Assembly (NCBI GenBank): GCA_010015675.1
Contig: ML976982.1
Span: 699,341 to 763,340 of the forward strand
Source of the DNA: Byssothecium circinans
Taxonomy: Eukaryota; Ascomycota; Dothideomycetes; Pleosporales; Massarinaceae
Direction: 5' to 3'
Length of the DNA stretch: 64,000 nt
This document shows, in pieces, positions 21,167 to 33,500 of the stretch. Below the pieces are notes generated by a model. It saw nothing but the letters and a program-made list of their open reading frames with translations. It was not told the origin of the DNA and did not search any database. Each line of letters begins with the position of its first letter. Within the stretch, counting starts at the first letter, position 1. Position numbers and translations under genes: made by a program.

Positions 21167-23400
21167 CTAATCCGGAGTCTTACCATCACTCCAACTCGGC
21201 CGAACCCCCGCACAAACATCTACATAGGCATTCCACCTCGTCATTCCCTTATTTCCCTTATCCCCTCCTCCATCACGCTTCGCCTCCACCTGCGCCTGCG
21301 CCCATTCATCCGCCACACCCTCCGACGTCCAAAACATAGTCCAATACCCATCCGGCAGATTCCACATACCAACACTACGTTCAAAATACCACTTATTCAC
21401 TGGATTATTCTTCCTGCTCCGCCATACCACACCTTTGGGGAAGGCGGATCGTGTCAAGGCGCCCCATACGATATCTGCGACGCCGCCGGAGCCTTGCGAG
21501 GAGGTGAGTACGGCGAATTTGTCGAGGTAGGGGATCCATAAGGGGGAGTCGGGTGGGAGAGGCGTGGTAAGGTAGGAGGGTGTTTCCCAAGTACAGATAG
21601 CGCCTCCTTCGTAGTCGCCGGCGATGATGACGCCGGCGATGCGGCCTCTGATACGGTCGAGATAGTGGCGAGCATCTAGCTTTCGACGGAAGGAGTCTTC
21701 AATTAAATCTACAAGGCGCGGGAAGTTGATACGCGGATCGTTCTCAAGCTCGATGCTTGGGTCTGATGGGGATGGTGGTCGCCAGCCCCCTGTGGGACGT
21801 GGATCGGGGATCATAGTGACGGGGATACCTTTCTTGAGAAATGTCGCAGGGCTCGGTGCTGTAGATGCGAGATGGCGAGTAACTAGTGGAGCGGGAAGTG
21901 ACGATGAAGTCATTGGCTTGTCCGTGAGAAGGTTGTGGATGAGAGGGTTCTTTGATCTTCGGGTTCGCACTCCTGTTGACGTCGTTTCGATAAAAGCGGC
22001 TTGCGACGATATTGCTGCCTCGTCTGGCGTGATGATCAGCGCGGAGGAAGATGGTGGGAGGAGTCTGAGGGCTCGATGCACCACCTCGAGATTCTTGACA
22101 TGCCGCCATGGGACTACTTCGCTAGGCTTCTTCATTGTAAACGCAGTTTGCAGCTCTTGTTTAACGTCATTGAATTCTGCTTCCAGATTAATGAAGACGT
22201 GTGCCCCATCTGCACGGTCTGCGGATGGTATGCCTCCAAGTGGATCTAATATGATGACACGGTCCAAAACTGGTCTCCCGGATCTCGCAAGTTCTTTGTT
22301 GTAGAGTGCATCATTCAGGTCTTGAGGCTGTTCTCCAAGGCTCTGGGAAGTGAGACCCGCGAATTCGCGCGTGAGTGCGAGAAGCACATCGTCCGCATGT
22401 ACGCGGACCTTCTTCAATTGGTCGTCGTACGCAAATGGTGGTATTACCGGTATAATGCCATCCTCGATCGGAGGGAAGAGGAGATGGTTGTTCTTCACTT
22501 CGACTTCGCCTCGAACATGCACAGTGCTGGGAATTTCGGTGTTGATGTTGGAGTAACACAGCGCATGATCAACACTAAAGGCTCCGGGCTCGTTAAACTC
22601 CTCCAATGCATCTGTTACTCGTGCAATCTGCTCTCGAACGGAAGCCTCCCACGCGGGATCCACCTCGTTACCACCATCCGGCTGCACATGTTCGTCGCAG
22701 TCCACTACAACGGCAATATTCAACCCTAGCTTTGCCATCTGACTCAGGGTCAGCGCAATGCCCCCTAATGTCGTGTCGTCGAGCGCCTGGGGCTGCCTCA
22801 GCTTGACCAAGGCCAGATGCAACGGCTCCATATCTTTCTCTCGAGGCGCCTTCTCCGGCAGCTCTTGTTGTGTCCATACAGGGTTGTTCTGTACAGCCTT
22901 TGTGGGCTCGTACAGGTTCCCCAAATTGACGCCCGTCTGGGTTAACCTCCACTCATTGTGATGTGCCCTATCCACCTCTTCCTTTGGAAACTCTTCCGCT
23001 CTTGTTGTATCTGCACGTTCCGGCTTCGGCTTTGGCTTCGGCGTGTCGAAATGTTTAAGGAAATTGCGCGCATCACGCTTCCCAGGCGATTCTTTGAGCA
23101 GGCGGGTCAATTGATCGCGTTCGGCGCGCTGGCGTTCCTTCGCGACGCTCTTTCTGCCCTGGCGGCCCGATTCAGTTCCGGATGCTGTCGTCGTCGAAAA
23201 GCTCGATATCGATTGAGGAGAGTATAAGCTGTAGATGCTACCGGGTCTGGGAACCATCTATTCGAGAAGCTAGTCAGCGGCCGTGACGTAAAAGTACAGA
23301 TTGAGCTCCCATGTGAATGAGTCAAGCAGACGTCAACAATACTCACACATTTCCCGGCCCTCCCCAAGCCCCTCAACTGGGCTTTGCAGCAGCTGAGCAT
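21167..23400 (-). CDS. arg2: mitochondrial amino-acid N-acetyltransferase (N-acetylglutamate synthase)
   Basis: This enzyme makes N-acetylglutamate from acetyl-CoA and glutamate, the first step of arginine biosynthesis, in the mitochondrial matrix. Exon 1, 23400-23347 (18 codons), joins through an 89-nt intron (23346-23258) to exon 2, 23257-21167, giving 714 aa, the usual fungal length. The N-terminus ([18 protein letters not shown]) is basic and fits a mitochondrial presequence, which supports the two-exon start. The N-terminal part is the degenerate amino-acid-kinase-like domain ([31 protein letters not shown]). The C-terminal part is the acetyltransferase domain ([48 protein letters not shown]). 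Fungal orthologues are called arg2. It is divergent from the dehydrogenase gene to its right. Confidence 0.95.
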
Positions 23401-23724
23401 ACTTCATCCTATGCCAATCGGGTCATCGAAGAAGCATCGGATCGGTAACGGAAGAACAAAAGGCGGGGGGAAGCTTGAAGGGCGCATGGCGTTCGTGGAG
23501 GTGGAGCTCCAAAATTTGGCGGCTATGTGCCTTATCGATAGACGTCACGCCGGCATCGGCTCCACAAGCTTAACTCCGGCGCCTGACAGCGTGACGTATC
23601 TGCGGGGTGAGAATGACATCTATTAGTAATATTCAATAACATATTTGCAGGTAATATTGTACAACCGCGCAAAAACTTCTTCAAATATCAAGCACATCCA
23701 GAATCTGCACACCAAATAATAATT
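23401..23724. promoter_or_regulatory. divergent promoter of arg2 and the dehydrogenase gene
   Basis: A 324-bp gap between divergent start codons. The part next to arg2 is GC-rich and the part next to the dehydrogenase is AT-rich. TGACGTA/ACGTCA-like words occur (for example TGACGTAT near 23591 and GACGTCAC near 23541). These resemble bZIP sites, but no functional assignment is possible from sequence. Confidence 0.4.
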
Positions 23725-24755
23725 ATGACGCCACAACTCGCATGGATTGGCCTCGGCAACATGGGAAGGGCAAGTATAACCGACCTCACACACATTCACC
23801 GCCTCCACTGCTGACTCGTATATAGGGCATGTGCAAAAACCTAGTCGAGAAAGGAAATCTTGATAAGCCATTGATTCTCTACAACCGCACCAAGAAGCGT
23901 TCCGACGACCTCTCGGCTCAAATCGGAACAGACAAGACCAAGGTCGTTGAGAGCATCAGCGAGGCAGTTCAAAATGCGGATATTGTCTTTATGTGTTTGG
24001 GCGACGACGCGGCTGTCAAAGCTGCCATCAATACAATTCTCGAGCAGGATGTAAAGGGAAAGTTGGTTGTGGACTGCTCAACCGTTCACCCAGATACTAC
24101 CAATGTGCTGGAAAAGCGAATCACAGCGAAAGGCGGCGAATTTGTCGCTATGCCAGGTAACTCCTCCATCCCGGTCATCAACATGATATGCTAACTCATA
24201 TATCCAGTCTTCGGTGCCCCCGCAATGGCCGACTCAGGCTCCCTAATCTGCGTCTGCGCCGGCGCCTCCCCCTCCGTCCAAAAAGTCCTCCCCTACACCA
24301 AAGGCGTCCTGGGCCGCGCAACAATCGACTACTCCTCACAGCCTTCCGGAAACGCCAGCCTCCTAAAAGTAATCGGCAATACCTTTATCCTCAACATGAA
24401 CGAGGTCCTCTCCGAAGGCCACGTGCTAGCTGAGAAAACTGGTCTCGGACCCGCAAACCTGCACTCTTTCATCGAGGCCTTGTTTCCGGGGCCCTATACG
24501 GCATATTCGAACCGCATGATGGCGGGTGATTATTATCAGAGAGAGGAGCCGCTGTTTCATGTCGATTTAGCAAGGAAGGATGCGAGGCATGCGCTGGATT
24601 TAGCACAGAGGAATGGGTGCAGTGTCCCTGCGCTGCAGGTCGCGGAGAGGCATTTGGTCAAGGTCAAAGAGCATTGTGGGGACCGGGGGGATATTCCGGG
24701 GATATATGGGGCGGTGAGGCAGGAGAGTGGGTTGAGATTTGAGAATAAGGACTGA
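23725..24755 (+). CDS. 3-hydroxyisobutyrate dehydrogenase-like beta-hydroxyacid dehydrogenase
   Basis: An NAD(P)-dependent beta-hydroxyacid dehydrogenase of the 6-phosphogluconate-dehydrogenase superfamily. Three exons: 23725-23769, 23826-24156 and 24208-24755, encoding 307 aa. The first intron (23770-23825) uses a GC donor (AGG|GCAAGT), without which the Rossmann motif IGLGNMGRGMCKN is not formed. Other family marks are LYNRTKKR, VFMCLGDDAAV, VDCSTVHPD, APAMADSG and the catalytic lysine in SGNASLLKVIGN, with Asn four residues later. There is no clear mitochondrial presequence, so a cytosolic enzyme acting on another hydroxyacid is as likely as valine catabolism. Confidence 0.9.
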
Positions 24756-24990
24756 AGCGTCATCATATCAAAGAAGGAGCAATCATCGCCACTAGTACTG
24801 AGGAAGCGTCATCATACGTTAGGTACAAAAGGGACGAGAGAGAATGAGAAGGACTAATTCCTACAACAGTTAACCCACAACTCATGCCTTCAGGAAGGAA
24901 ACAAAGAACAAGTTGGATATTTTCCCCGATGACAGAATGCCAGATCGAAACCAAGTATTCCCTATTCCCTCCTCTCTCTCAGCTCCATCA

Positions 24991-25524
24991 TCAGTAATAA
25001 TCCGAATCCGAATCACACGACATTTGATCCTGCTCCTGCTGATCCAAAGCCCTACCGCACGCCTCATCCGCAACCTCATTTTCACTCCTCGGAATCCACA
25101 CATACGTCACCTCCCCCTCCTCCTTCAACCTATCATCCAACCTCGAAGCCATCTCAATCAAATCCCTATTCGCCACCTCATCACCCCTCGCATTCCTCCA
25201 CCCGTTCTCCGTCCACTTATATATCCAATCCGTCATGCATCCTACAGCATACCTGGAGTCCGATTTGATGGTAACGTCAAGGTACGGATTACCGTCCAGC
25301 TCGTCGTACTTTTTGAGCGCGAGTTCGAGGGCTAGAATGATGGCGGTGATTTCGGCACGTTGACTTGTGGGCAGGGTGTTGTAGGTGCCTGTGGGGAGGT
25401 TGCGCGTCCAGGTTGTATAGCTGCCGGAGCGGTGCTTGAGGGAGCAGGCTGCGGCGCCGATGGCGTCGGAGTAGCCGTTTCTGCGGCAGCCGCCGTCGAC
25501 TTGGAAGACCATTACGTAGACCAT
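24991..25524 (-). CDS. stand-alone RNase H domain protein
   Basis: A single-exon 177-aa protein that is almost entirely an RNase H1-type domain, expected to cut the RNA strand of RNA-DNA hybrids. The four catalytic acids are visible in order: Asp in FQVDGGCRRNG, Glu in QRAEITAIILALE, Asp in IKSDSRYAVG and Asp in NEVADEACGRAL. No hybrid-binding N-terminal domain is present, and no reverse transcriptase or integrase lies nearby, so it is more likely a host gene than a retroelement fragment. The C-terminal tail is acidic. It converges on the dehydrogenase gene with 235 bp between stop codons. Confidence 0.88.
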   Translation of the reverse strand: MVYVMVFQVDGGCRRNGYSDAIGAAACSLKHRSGSYTTWTRNLPTGTYNTLPTSQRAEITAIILALELALKKYDELDGNPYLDVTIKSDSRYAVGCMTDWIYKWTENGWRNARGDEVANRDLIEMASRLDDRLKEEGEVTYVWIPRSENEVADEACGRALDQQEQDQMSCDSDSDYY

Positions 25525-27526
25525 AGTGATGTGGATGGGCTGTGATGGTGTTGGCGGCTTGATATGGGAAGGAGTGAAGTCGCCATGGGTGACGGAATTA
25601 TGTGATACTTACTATGGTAAGAATGAAGCCTAAAGCTGTTAAGGTTAAACGGCGTTCGGTCTCTCGAAAGAAGGACTCGCAGCTCCAGTCGACAAAACGA
25701 CGTAGAACTGCTCAAATGCACAAGAACGCGATTCCGACACGTGACTAGGTGAATCCGGGGACCCCGCTTCGGACGCGTCTCTCGAAGCGACTGATCGACA
25801 AGGGGAGGATCGGCAAAGCACAGGGGATTGGGGCACTGCTCTGACCCCACGATATGTTTCAAGCGTGCTTGAGATGATCAGAGCAGCGGAGGAGTGGACA
25901 AGCGATGGATATGAGGAGGGATGAGGAGAACTGGGAGAGAGGGGATGGATGAGTTGTGCGACAAACTTGCTTCAGCTGGTTTGCCCAGGAGGGGGCTAGT
26001 ACGCGGGTAGTCTAGCCCATGTTAGCAAGTCAATGCGCCTGGCCTGGGCCACCAAACATCATCAAAGAGACTGGTAATTGCCTGCCGTAGAAGACAGGAG
26101 ACTTCCTTTAGCAGGAGATTTGCGTAGCTGCTATCTCTCGAGGTGCAGCTATTATGAATCACAATCGAAAAGTTAAATATTGGAAATATAACTGTTGCCG
26201 TTGAGTACTCATCTGTCCTCGACCGGGACCATTCTCTGAAGCGCACCAAGTACAACACCTCTACCACAACAAAACATGCAATCAAACAAAACAAATCGAA
26301 AAGGGAAAAACAAATCTCCCACTTTCTCTCTCTATTCCTAGCACCAATCCTACAAAACCCCGCCTTCCACGCCCGCCTCTTGACCTGGCCAAAAAAACAA
26401 AACCCACTACCGGTACGAAGCCCCCGTGCTCGGGCGCAAGAACCTCACACAGAGCTGTTGATGCTCGAAGCTCCCACATCAGTCTCGTATTCGATGTCTC
26501 GAAGTTGCTCATCACGGCGTTGAGCAATCTGCGATGGGCCGGCAGAGGTGGCATTGTTCGTGCGTGGTCTGGGAACCGTAGCCCTGCGACTGGGTTGGGA
26601 CCTGTTGGGCCTGGCGGTCAGGGGAATCGGACCGGAAGCTGCCTGGGCGGCTTGACTTTATTGTTGAAACACATGGCTTGATTTGGAGTGATGGACGCAG
26701 AGTGTACGCAGTGTTGATTTGTGGGTGAGAGGGTTTCCAAAGAGAGAAGGTTGGCTGGGAGTCGTTGCTTTGTGTAGGTGGTGATTTGGTGATGGAATCT
26801 GGCTCAGCCGGATGTGTACGTAGGGTAGCTTGCCGGAGAGTGTTCTCTATTGTGTCAGTGCCTATAGGCCTTTTCATAATAATTATTTTTGCTTACCTGG
26901 AGTCTTGTAGTTGTTGATTACTGGTTGGAGCAGGTGCTGTGGAAGTTTAACGGTGCAGGAGAACTTTTATTGCATTAATATATGCCGTATGGTGCAGTTC
27001 TCTGTGAAGTGTGCAGGACAGTGAATGGTATGGTGACATCGGTTGGTGTAATCATGGCAGGCATTATGATTGACGGGTTGATAGAAGGGCTTGTGTGAAG
27101 CAGGTGTGAATTCCAGATATCAAATGGTTGCATCACTTGTACTAAAGCCCACCGTTTCTCTTTCTAAGAAGTACATCAATTCAATGAGGTAGATTTCAAT
27201 ACGGGTAACGATACCAAACTGAATAGCATAAATAGGCCTTTGCCTTGTTTGGTATATAAGCAACTTTGGAATCATTGCAATTAATTGGATAGGTTATGAA
27301 GCTATTGTTTGAGACCGCTAGTTGTTGATAGATCTTTGCAAGATCAGATACATATCAAATTCAGTCAAAGGCTAACACGAACTTGTTACTAATAAAACAA
27401 GGAAACAGAGATAAAGCCCAACATACAATCCATAGTCCACTGTCCGTAGAGCTCATACAATCTTGCACACTCCCCGCTCCTCTCCCCAGAATGGAAAGCC
27501 TTCATAAAATTCCAGTGCATACCGCA
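25525..27526. other. 2-kb region with no firm gene
   Basis: No domain-bearing gene is seen. One minus-strand frame with an intron-like segment (26512-26960) is listed separately as hypothetical. From about 26880 to 27480 the DNA is AT-rich with no frames of interest. Confidence 0.45.
26512..26960 (-). CDS. hypothetical protein fragment, unresolved model
   Basis: A minus-strand frame ending at 26512 reads as low-complexity Pro/Ser/Gln/Thr-rich sequence. A 50-nt segment, 26896-26847, has a GTAAGC donor, a CTGAC branch and a TAG acceptor; splicing it joins the frame to an upstream exon without a stop. No ATG begins the upstream exon, so the 5' end is missing from this model. The disordered composition resembles the two lipidated-type proteins at 27.5-29.7 kb, but I find no shared motif. 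It may be a real gene with a further 5' exon, or chance. Confidence 0.25.
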
Positions 27527-28114
27527 CTATAATCCAGGCACGTTACCTCCTCGACTCGTAACACCAGTGCCACGTCCTGGAATAGGTTGTTGCGGAGCCG
27601 AACCAGTGCTCGAAACAGAAGAGCGGTCCTTCTTGGAAGAACCCCGTTTCTTCGGTTTCGGGGTCGGAGACTGAGGATTAGCGGATGATGAAGCCTCACC
27701 TTGAGGTTTTTGGGCAGTTGGAGTAGAGCTCCTGATGGGATCTCCAAGATCGAGCTGTATCTCCCGGATCGACTGGCTGCGTGCAAAAGACTGAATCGAG
27801 GAATCGATATTGGTAGAACCACCTGATGAACGTGGTGGATTGAAGTTTTCCAACTCTGCTCGGTGTCGCTGCTGCTGATGAGGCGGAGCTTCGCGACCTT
27901 GGCGTGAGGGTCGCGAGTTCGAAGGGCCAGCGACCGTTGGAGGTTGGTTTCTAGAAGTACTTTGGCGCTTCACACTCTTGGGAAGCCCAGACTTTCTTTC
28001 CTGGGGAGTCCGAAGTGGGTGACCTTGACTGACGACTTGGTTGGCAACCTCTTGTGCTCTTAACGCTATGTCCATGTCCGCATTTTTCGTCGTGCAGCAT
28101 GACAGGCGGCCCAT
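27527..28114 (-). CDS. disordered protein with MGRLSCC N-terminus, paralogue 1
   Basis: A 195-aa protein predicted to be almost wholly disordered, rich in Ser, Pro, Gln and Arg. The frame extends upstream to 28246, but I chose ATG 28114 because it places MGRLSCC at the N-terminus, as in the neighbouring paralogue (MGLLGSCC). A Gly at position 2 followed by two Cys suggests N-myristoylation plus palmitoylation and membrane anchoring; the Ser-6 usual for myristoylation is absent here (Cys-6). Blocks shared in order with the paralogue are KRQST, TVAGPSN.R, a QLDLG segment and GEAS. No enzyme or binding domain is recognised. Short arginine/lysine clusters (KPKKRGSSKK) precede the C-terminus. Confidence 0.6.
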   Translation of the reverse strand: MGRLSCCTTKNADMDIALRAQEVANQVVSQGHPLRTPQERKSGLPKSVKRQSTSRNQPPTVAGPSNSRPSRQGREAPPHQQQRHRAELENFNPPRSSGGSTNIDSSIQSFARSQSIREIQLDLGDPIRSSTPTAQKPQGEASSSANPQSPTPKPKKRGSSKKDRSSVSSTGSAPQQPIPGRGTGVTSRGGNVPGL

Positions 28115-29149
28115 CGTGAATCCGTCGCCTGAGTTGTAGATATAATTGGGGTGGTATGTCTTTCTGGTTGGATGCTCTGGAGCTCCTGTGCGGCGTGTAG
28201 TGGTGCTCTTGTTTCTGGGTCCGGCCGTGTTAGGCATACATCGCACTTTTAAGAAGAAATTTGCTTACGAGTACGATCCTGCAAACCAGTTACGTTTTGA
28301 CGCCATATCAAGCGCTGAAAGTTCCTGTATGGCGTATAAAATCAAGTATCTCTATCGACCTTAGTAAAGGAAAATTGACCTTTCTTATATTCCTATATCC
28401 TATCCCCAGCTTTTAAGTGTGACAGGTGAGGCATCACCGTCCAAATTCACTGCCATGGGCTTCCAAAGATAATTCCCACTAGCAAATGCACCCTCTTCCA
28501 TAGTTATAAAAGTATTCAAGTGGTCATTTTTTCGGTCCTAAAACATGGAAAACGGCAGTGAAGAGTATGCCGGTCGATCAGTCACTGAATACCCCTTGAA
28601 GTCTTCACCTTCACATCCTGAATGCTCTTATGGGCTTCAAACAAAGGATTTCAGACGCCGGTTTTAAAGTAAAGAGTTTATAAACAAATCAACACCTATC
28701 CCTAATAATGGAGGCATACAAGCTATTTAATCCTGAGTAAGTATCCCTTATATCTCTAAGCATATTTATATAGAATAGCTCCCTTTAGACTTGCGAAGTA
28801 TACAGCGATGACCTCACTTCGATAGGACAGGATCCTTCAAATTATAGACTTCGCACTACTTATCCATTCACACGAAATGGAGACTCTGGAATACACGTGA
28901 AGCATTGTATTAATATGCCGTGCTCAAGGAGTTCGGATTAGAACACCAAGTACAGATGATCAAACCTGCTAAAAGACAACTATTGACAATGGCAAGTCTT
29001 TATTTTAACACGAAATAACATCCACATCGTTTTCAGTCGTTGATTTGAGAGAACTATAATACACAAAACAGCCTGCAGCCCATACTCGCTCTGATAGAAT
29101 ACACCAGAAACAGCTCCATTGAGATTCACTTCATCTCACAACCAATCCA
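28115..29149. other. AT-rich spacer between the two MG..CC paralogues
   Basis: About 1 kb, strongly AT-rich from 28370 onward with frequent stops. It holds the promoter of paralogue 1. No repeat copies or genes are seen. Confidence 0.5.
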
Positions 29150-29680
29150 TCACTTCTTGAATCCGCCTGTGATAATCTTCCCCTGTCGCTTCTCACTTGC
29201 TTCTCCCGAGGTATTGCGCCGTGCCTGGATATTTGAAATGCCGCCGGAAGGCACAGAACTTAAGTTTATTGGCTTCCGTGCATCCTTAGGTGGTGGAGAT
29301 TGGAGATATGGAGTCGATTTTCCAAAATCAAGCTGTTCTAATTGAGCGGCTGGTTTGGTTGGGGCTGGAGCTTTGGTGTTTGAGGAGCTAGCTCCAGATG
29401 CTCGATCAGATGATCGTAGGTTAGATGGTCCGGCTACTGTCGAAGGAGTGGATCGGCGTTTGGGCTTGGTCGACCTGGCGGACTTGGGGGATTGCACTGA
29501 TGCTCGTGTCGGTAGCGGAGTGGGTTCTCCTCCCGTACGTTGGCGTGAAGTTGCAGATGCATGTACGGAGGCGTTTTCACCTTGTCGTTGGCGCCTTGCG
29601 TTGGCACTTTGGGTAGAGACTGGCCGTGATGGAGGGGCGTTGTTGTCGTTGTCGCCGCAGCAAGAGCCCAAGAGGCCCAT
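29150..29680 (-). CDS. disordered protein with MGLLGSCC N-terminus, paralogue 2
   Basis: A 176-aa disordered protein, paralogous to the gene at 27527-28114. ATG 29680 is preferred to the in-frame ATG 29692 because it exposes MGLLGSCC, where Gly-2 and Ser-6 fit the myristoylation consensus and the Cys pair could be palmitoylated. Shared blocks in the same order are KRRST, TVAGPSNLR, LEQLDFG and SGEAS. The protein ends in a basic GKIITGGFKK. No known domain is found. A role as a peripheral membrane scaffold or signalling protein is only inference from the anchor motif. Confidence 0.62.
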   Translation of the reverse strand: MGLLGSCCGDNDNNAPPSRPVSTQSANARRQRQGENASVHASATSRQRTGGEPTPLPTRASVQSPKSARSTKPKRRSTPSTVAGPSNLRSSDRASGASSSNTKAPAPTKPAAQLEQLDFGKSTPYLQSPPPKDARKPINLSSVPSGGISNIQARRNTSGEASEKRQGKIITGGFKK

Positions 29681-30507
29681 ATTGGAAAGCAAATGGCAAA
29701 CGTGATAAGAAAATTGCGTAGATACATTAAAATCGTTGTGCTGTAGCTGTTTTCTGTAATGATGCTGCAGCGGTTCAGTCAGAATCGCCTAAATGCGTTC
29801 TCTACCGAAAGGTTTCCTTATGTGAGATTCCGCAAGCCAGTTGCGTTACTGTGATGAGAGATAGAAAAAATAGTATGAGGTTTGGCGCAGTATCGTTGTG
29901 TTATGAGGCTTGGATATAGGGGAATAATCAGAGGCTTCTTGTACAGTATTGCTTCATCCTGAACTGTTCGTAGTCGAACCGTGGAACTTCACTGCGCCAT
30001 TCCATGACAAGAAAGATCTCTTTTTACGGTCACAACATTTTCTCATTCTCTGAGCAACAAAATGATAAAATAGGCTTGCTAGAAGTGAAGATCCTGGTGA
30101 AGGTGAGCTTTTAAGTTCACGCGAGTCGCATACCATGACATGCCTTCGGTGCAATCTTCAAACAAGGACTTCGGAAACCAACGGATTCCAACTGTGGGAT
30201 ATAGTAGACTGATTTATAGGTCACAATCATGTTCCTTGTCTGCATAATTGATGGGCTTGTCACGGGAGGCCGTGATATCGCCCTTCGGATGAGGTCAGCC
30301 TGCCATTGTTGCACACTCCGGTGTCTCAATAGTACCACGTTCACAATTTCAACTCGAAGTTCTACTGCATTTATAATATTTCCAACACTCCTGTTCAAGA
30401 CAATACCGTTGGTATGAACTTGTTTGTAGTTTGAGTTGAAGAACTGTACAGTGTTATTGGTGAAGTGGTGCTACTTGCATTCTTAAAACGCGTGCGCACC
30501 TCACCAT
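29681..30507. other. AT-rich intergenic region
   Basis: About 830 bp holding the promoter of paralogue 2 and the 3' flank of the oxidoreductase fusion gene. No gene, repeat or structured element is recognised. Confidence 0.5.
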
Positions 30508-33500
30508 TCATTGCCTAGCTCCCGTTCCTTCACAGTGCCCCACATGCCCCAGCACTCTCGGAAAAACATCCACAAAACTATCCTTCCCCATCCAAGTATC
30601 CAAATGTCCATACCCCGGCACCACAACCCTCTCATAGTCCTCCGTTCCAAAGCGATGCCTCAGCAAATCATAGCTTTCGCTCGTGCTCCAAGGATCAAAC
30701 ACCACATTCGCACCACCGCTGAGAAACTGTATCTTCAGGCCCGTGAGCCTGTCTAAGTTGCCTGGTTCTTCGACGAGGTCTTCGAACTTTGGAAGGTTAC
30801 TGCGTGAATGGTGAGGCGGCGTTGAACCCATCTGTGTGAGGTGGGAGAGGAAGTTCATGTGTATGCCGCCAAAGAAAGTGGATAGGTGTCTATGGGTGGC
30901 GTGGTTGAGCTTTGAGTGTGTCCAGAGGCGGCCGAAGACTAGACTTCCACGGTGGCAGACTGTGGAATTGCATAGTTCGCCGCGGGTGCCGACGGGGTAG
31001 AGGCGTAGGAGTTGGTCAACAAGGCGCTGGAAGAGGGAGGATGTGGGTGAGGAGTCGGTTGGGAACCATGGGCCCGCGAATGCCTGTCGTGAAGCATTAG
31101 TTGGGAACTGTGAGTTTTCGAAACTCTGTACGCACCTTGTATACGACCTGGAGCGCTTGTGTACGAGACTTGATCTTATTGATCTCTCCGAACCGCAGAT
31201 GCGTGAAAACTTGACTGCAAGTCATCCCACAGATCCACTTGCTCTCCACAGTCCCTGTCAATAGCGCCATGCCCGTCGCTATACTTCCCAGGCAATGACA
31301 CACAACGTAGAATTGTCTATTGCGTTCTTCTTGTCGTACGAATTCCATGGCAGCCTTGACATCGAATCGTGCGTCGTATGCGGTGTATCCCTTTCGAGCC
31401 TCTTGCGACACCCCGAAGCGAAGCGTTGGGACGTAGCACTTGTAACCCAAGCCTGTGAAGTAGTCAATGGTGTTGGTTTGTATGGTCGGGAGTGAGAATA
31501 TCTGGTCGTCCACAGAGGCACCTGGAATGAACAAAATCGGCATCTCGTGAGTTGGTGTATCAGGAGCGGGCTCCCAGACTTTCATCACCGTTCGGACACT
31601 GTCATCAGCCAACAGCTCAACAGTCTTTGAGGGCGGCGTCTTCTGGAAGTAGCCTGAGGTGGATCTGTCTGGGTATGAAAGGGGCCGTAGAGGGCTGAAA
31701 AAATAAGCCGCCGTCTTCTTCGCGAAGAATTTGACAAAGCGAAGCGGTGCAGATATCTTCCTATGAAGGCTCTGGGTGGCAGCTGTGGGGCCAAAGCTTT
31801 GGATCTCATCAACGAAATTGCGCCACGAGATCTGCAATATTCCTCGTCCCACTAAAGATCCATCAGTATGGGTGATAGTAGTATAAAGCGTCGTGGTCGC
31901 CTTCCAGGTCCGTACAGCAGAGAAAGCCATAGTCGAATCCACATTCTTGAACCCATGTAACAAATACTCATCGCCTTCCGCGCTGAGAAGCTTGAGTTGG
32001 TAGACCAAGTTTGTACCATCTGACACTTGCTCGTCCGTGGTAAAGAATCGGACCTGGCCGTAGAGCACCATCAACGGCGTCTGAGAGAGCGCGCCGCATG
32101 AGAACGTGCCTGTGGCGAAGGAAGCCCTATCAGAGAGTGATATGAGGTCGTCAATGCTGAAAGTGTCCACAGTGATGTATAGACTGGCTGCACTGGAAGC
32201 GCCTTTGGCTGTATTACGAGCAACTTCAAAGTCAGTGATGTCGTCACCTACATAAATATGACCATCCATGACTTCACTGAAGCGTACGCCGGTACCATCG
32301 GCCATCTTTGCGTATGGAAGCTCTGGATCCACCGGCAGGGCATATGAGATTTTGGGTTGGTCGAAAAGGTCCAGCTTTCCATTCTTCGTCTCATCTGCAG
32401 CCAACTGCCTCTCATGGAGAAGAAGATCGCAAATTCGTTCAGCGAGCGCGGTAATAGTTGCAAAGGGATTCACTCCTGTTAAGAGACGTTAGCCATCATA
32501 ATTGTATATAGAGTTGAACGTGCTCACCAAGCGCTGTGGGAATGACAGATGCATCAACACAAACAAGACCATCATGTGTTTCAGGTCCATCGCCAGTGAA
32601 GACACGGCCCATATGATTTACAGCGCCATGTTTCCCTGTCCCATCGTAGCTCATTACGGCACCGCCAAGAGGATGAACAGTGATTTGTTCCTTGTCGCGA
32701 TCTGACCTGGGTAAGCATACACTATAATGTCAACCCCCATTAACTAGCCACTCACCAGCGTAGAATGGCGCATCAATTAGCGTCCCGCCAATTTTTCCGC
32801 TCGCTGTCGCTAGTGCATCTCGGATCTTTGTCACACGCTCTGTGGTCCCAACTCCGACAAACTGCAAATATGGCTTATCGCCGGTTAGTGACAGTATAGC
32901 CTCATTGCTGTCGTAAGACATGACCAGGTACGTCTGTGTCCGGTTTACACTCCCGCCTTTAGCATAAGGCCCGAAAACCCTACTCTTAGTCCTCGAAAGA
33001 AAGTGACGCAACGCATTGTACTGCCCAGGCGGTGGGAAGACCTTCCCAGGCATGGCTTCAAACAAGCCTTGAAGGAGCGGTGCTAGTGCCGCCGGAATAG
33101 CGCCCTCTTCAATCACGTACCCATCTAATACATTTGGTGAGGTCTTCGGATTGCGGGCATCAATCACACCGGTGATTGTCGGGCCTGGTGGGTTCTTCGG
33201 GTTTGGTGTCTCAGTGCCTATACCGTTGATGATCTCGTCGGTATTGTAGGCGAAGTTGAGGATGTCGCCATTCCCGGACAACTTTTGACCAAGCATTTGT
33301 GAGGCTTTGAGGCCGCGCTTCTGCGATCGAAGGAGAATGGACGTGGTACCAAGAGCACCCGCACCAAGGAAGCAGAACTCTTTCTAAATCGACGTCAGTT
33401 CTCGTGGTGGGGAGGACGGCAAGGTTTTACGGCAACTCACAGCACGAACCCACATAAGGTTGCTGAGCTGCTCTTCTTCGAAAGCGGCCCTTCCCTCACC

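Noticed and set aside
24991..25524. RNase H gene as part of a retrotransposon
   Set aside because: No reverse transcriptase, integrase or long terminal repeats nearby; it is a complete stand-alone protein.
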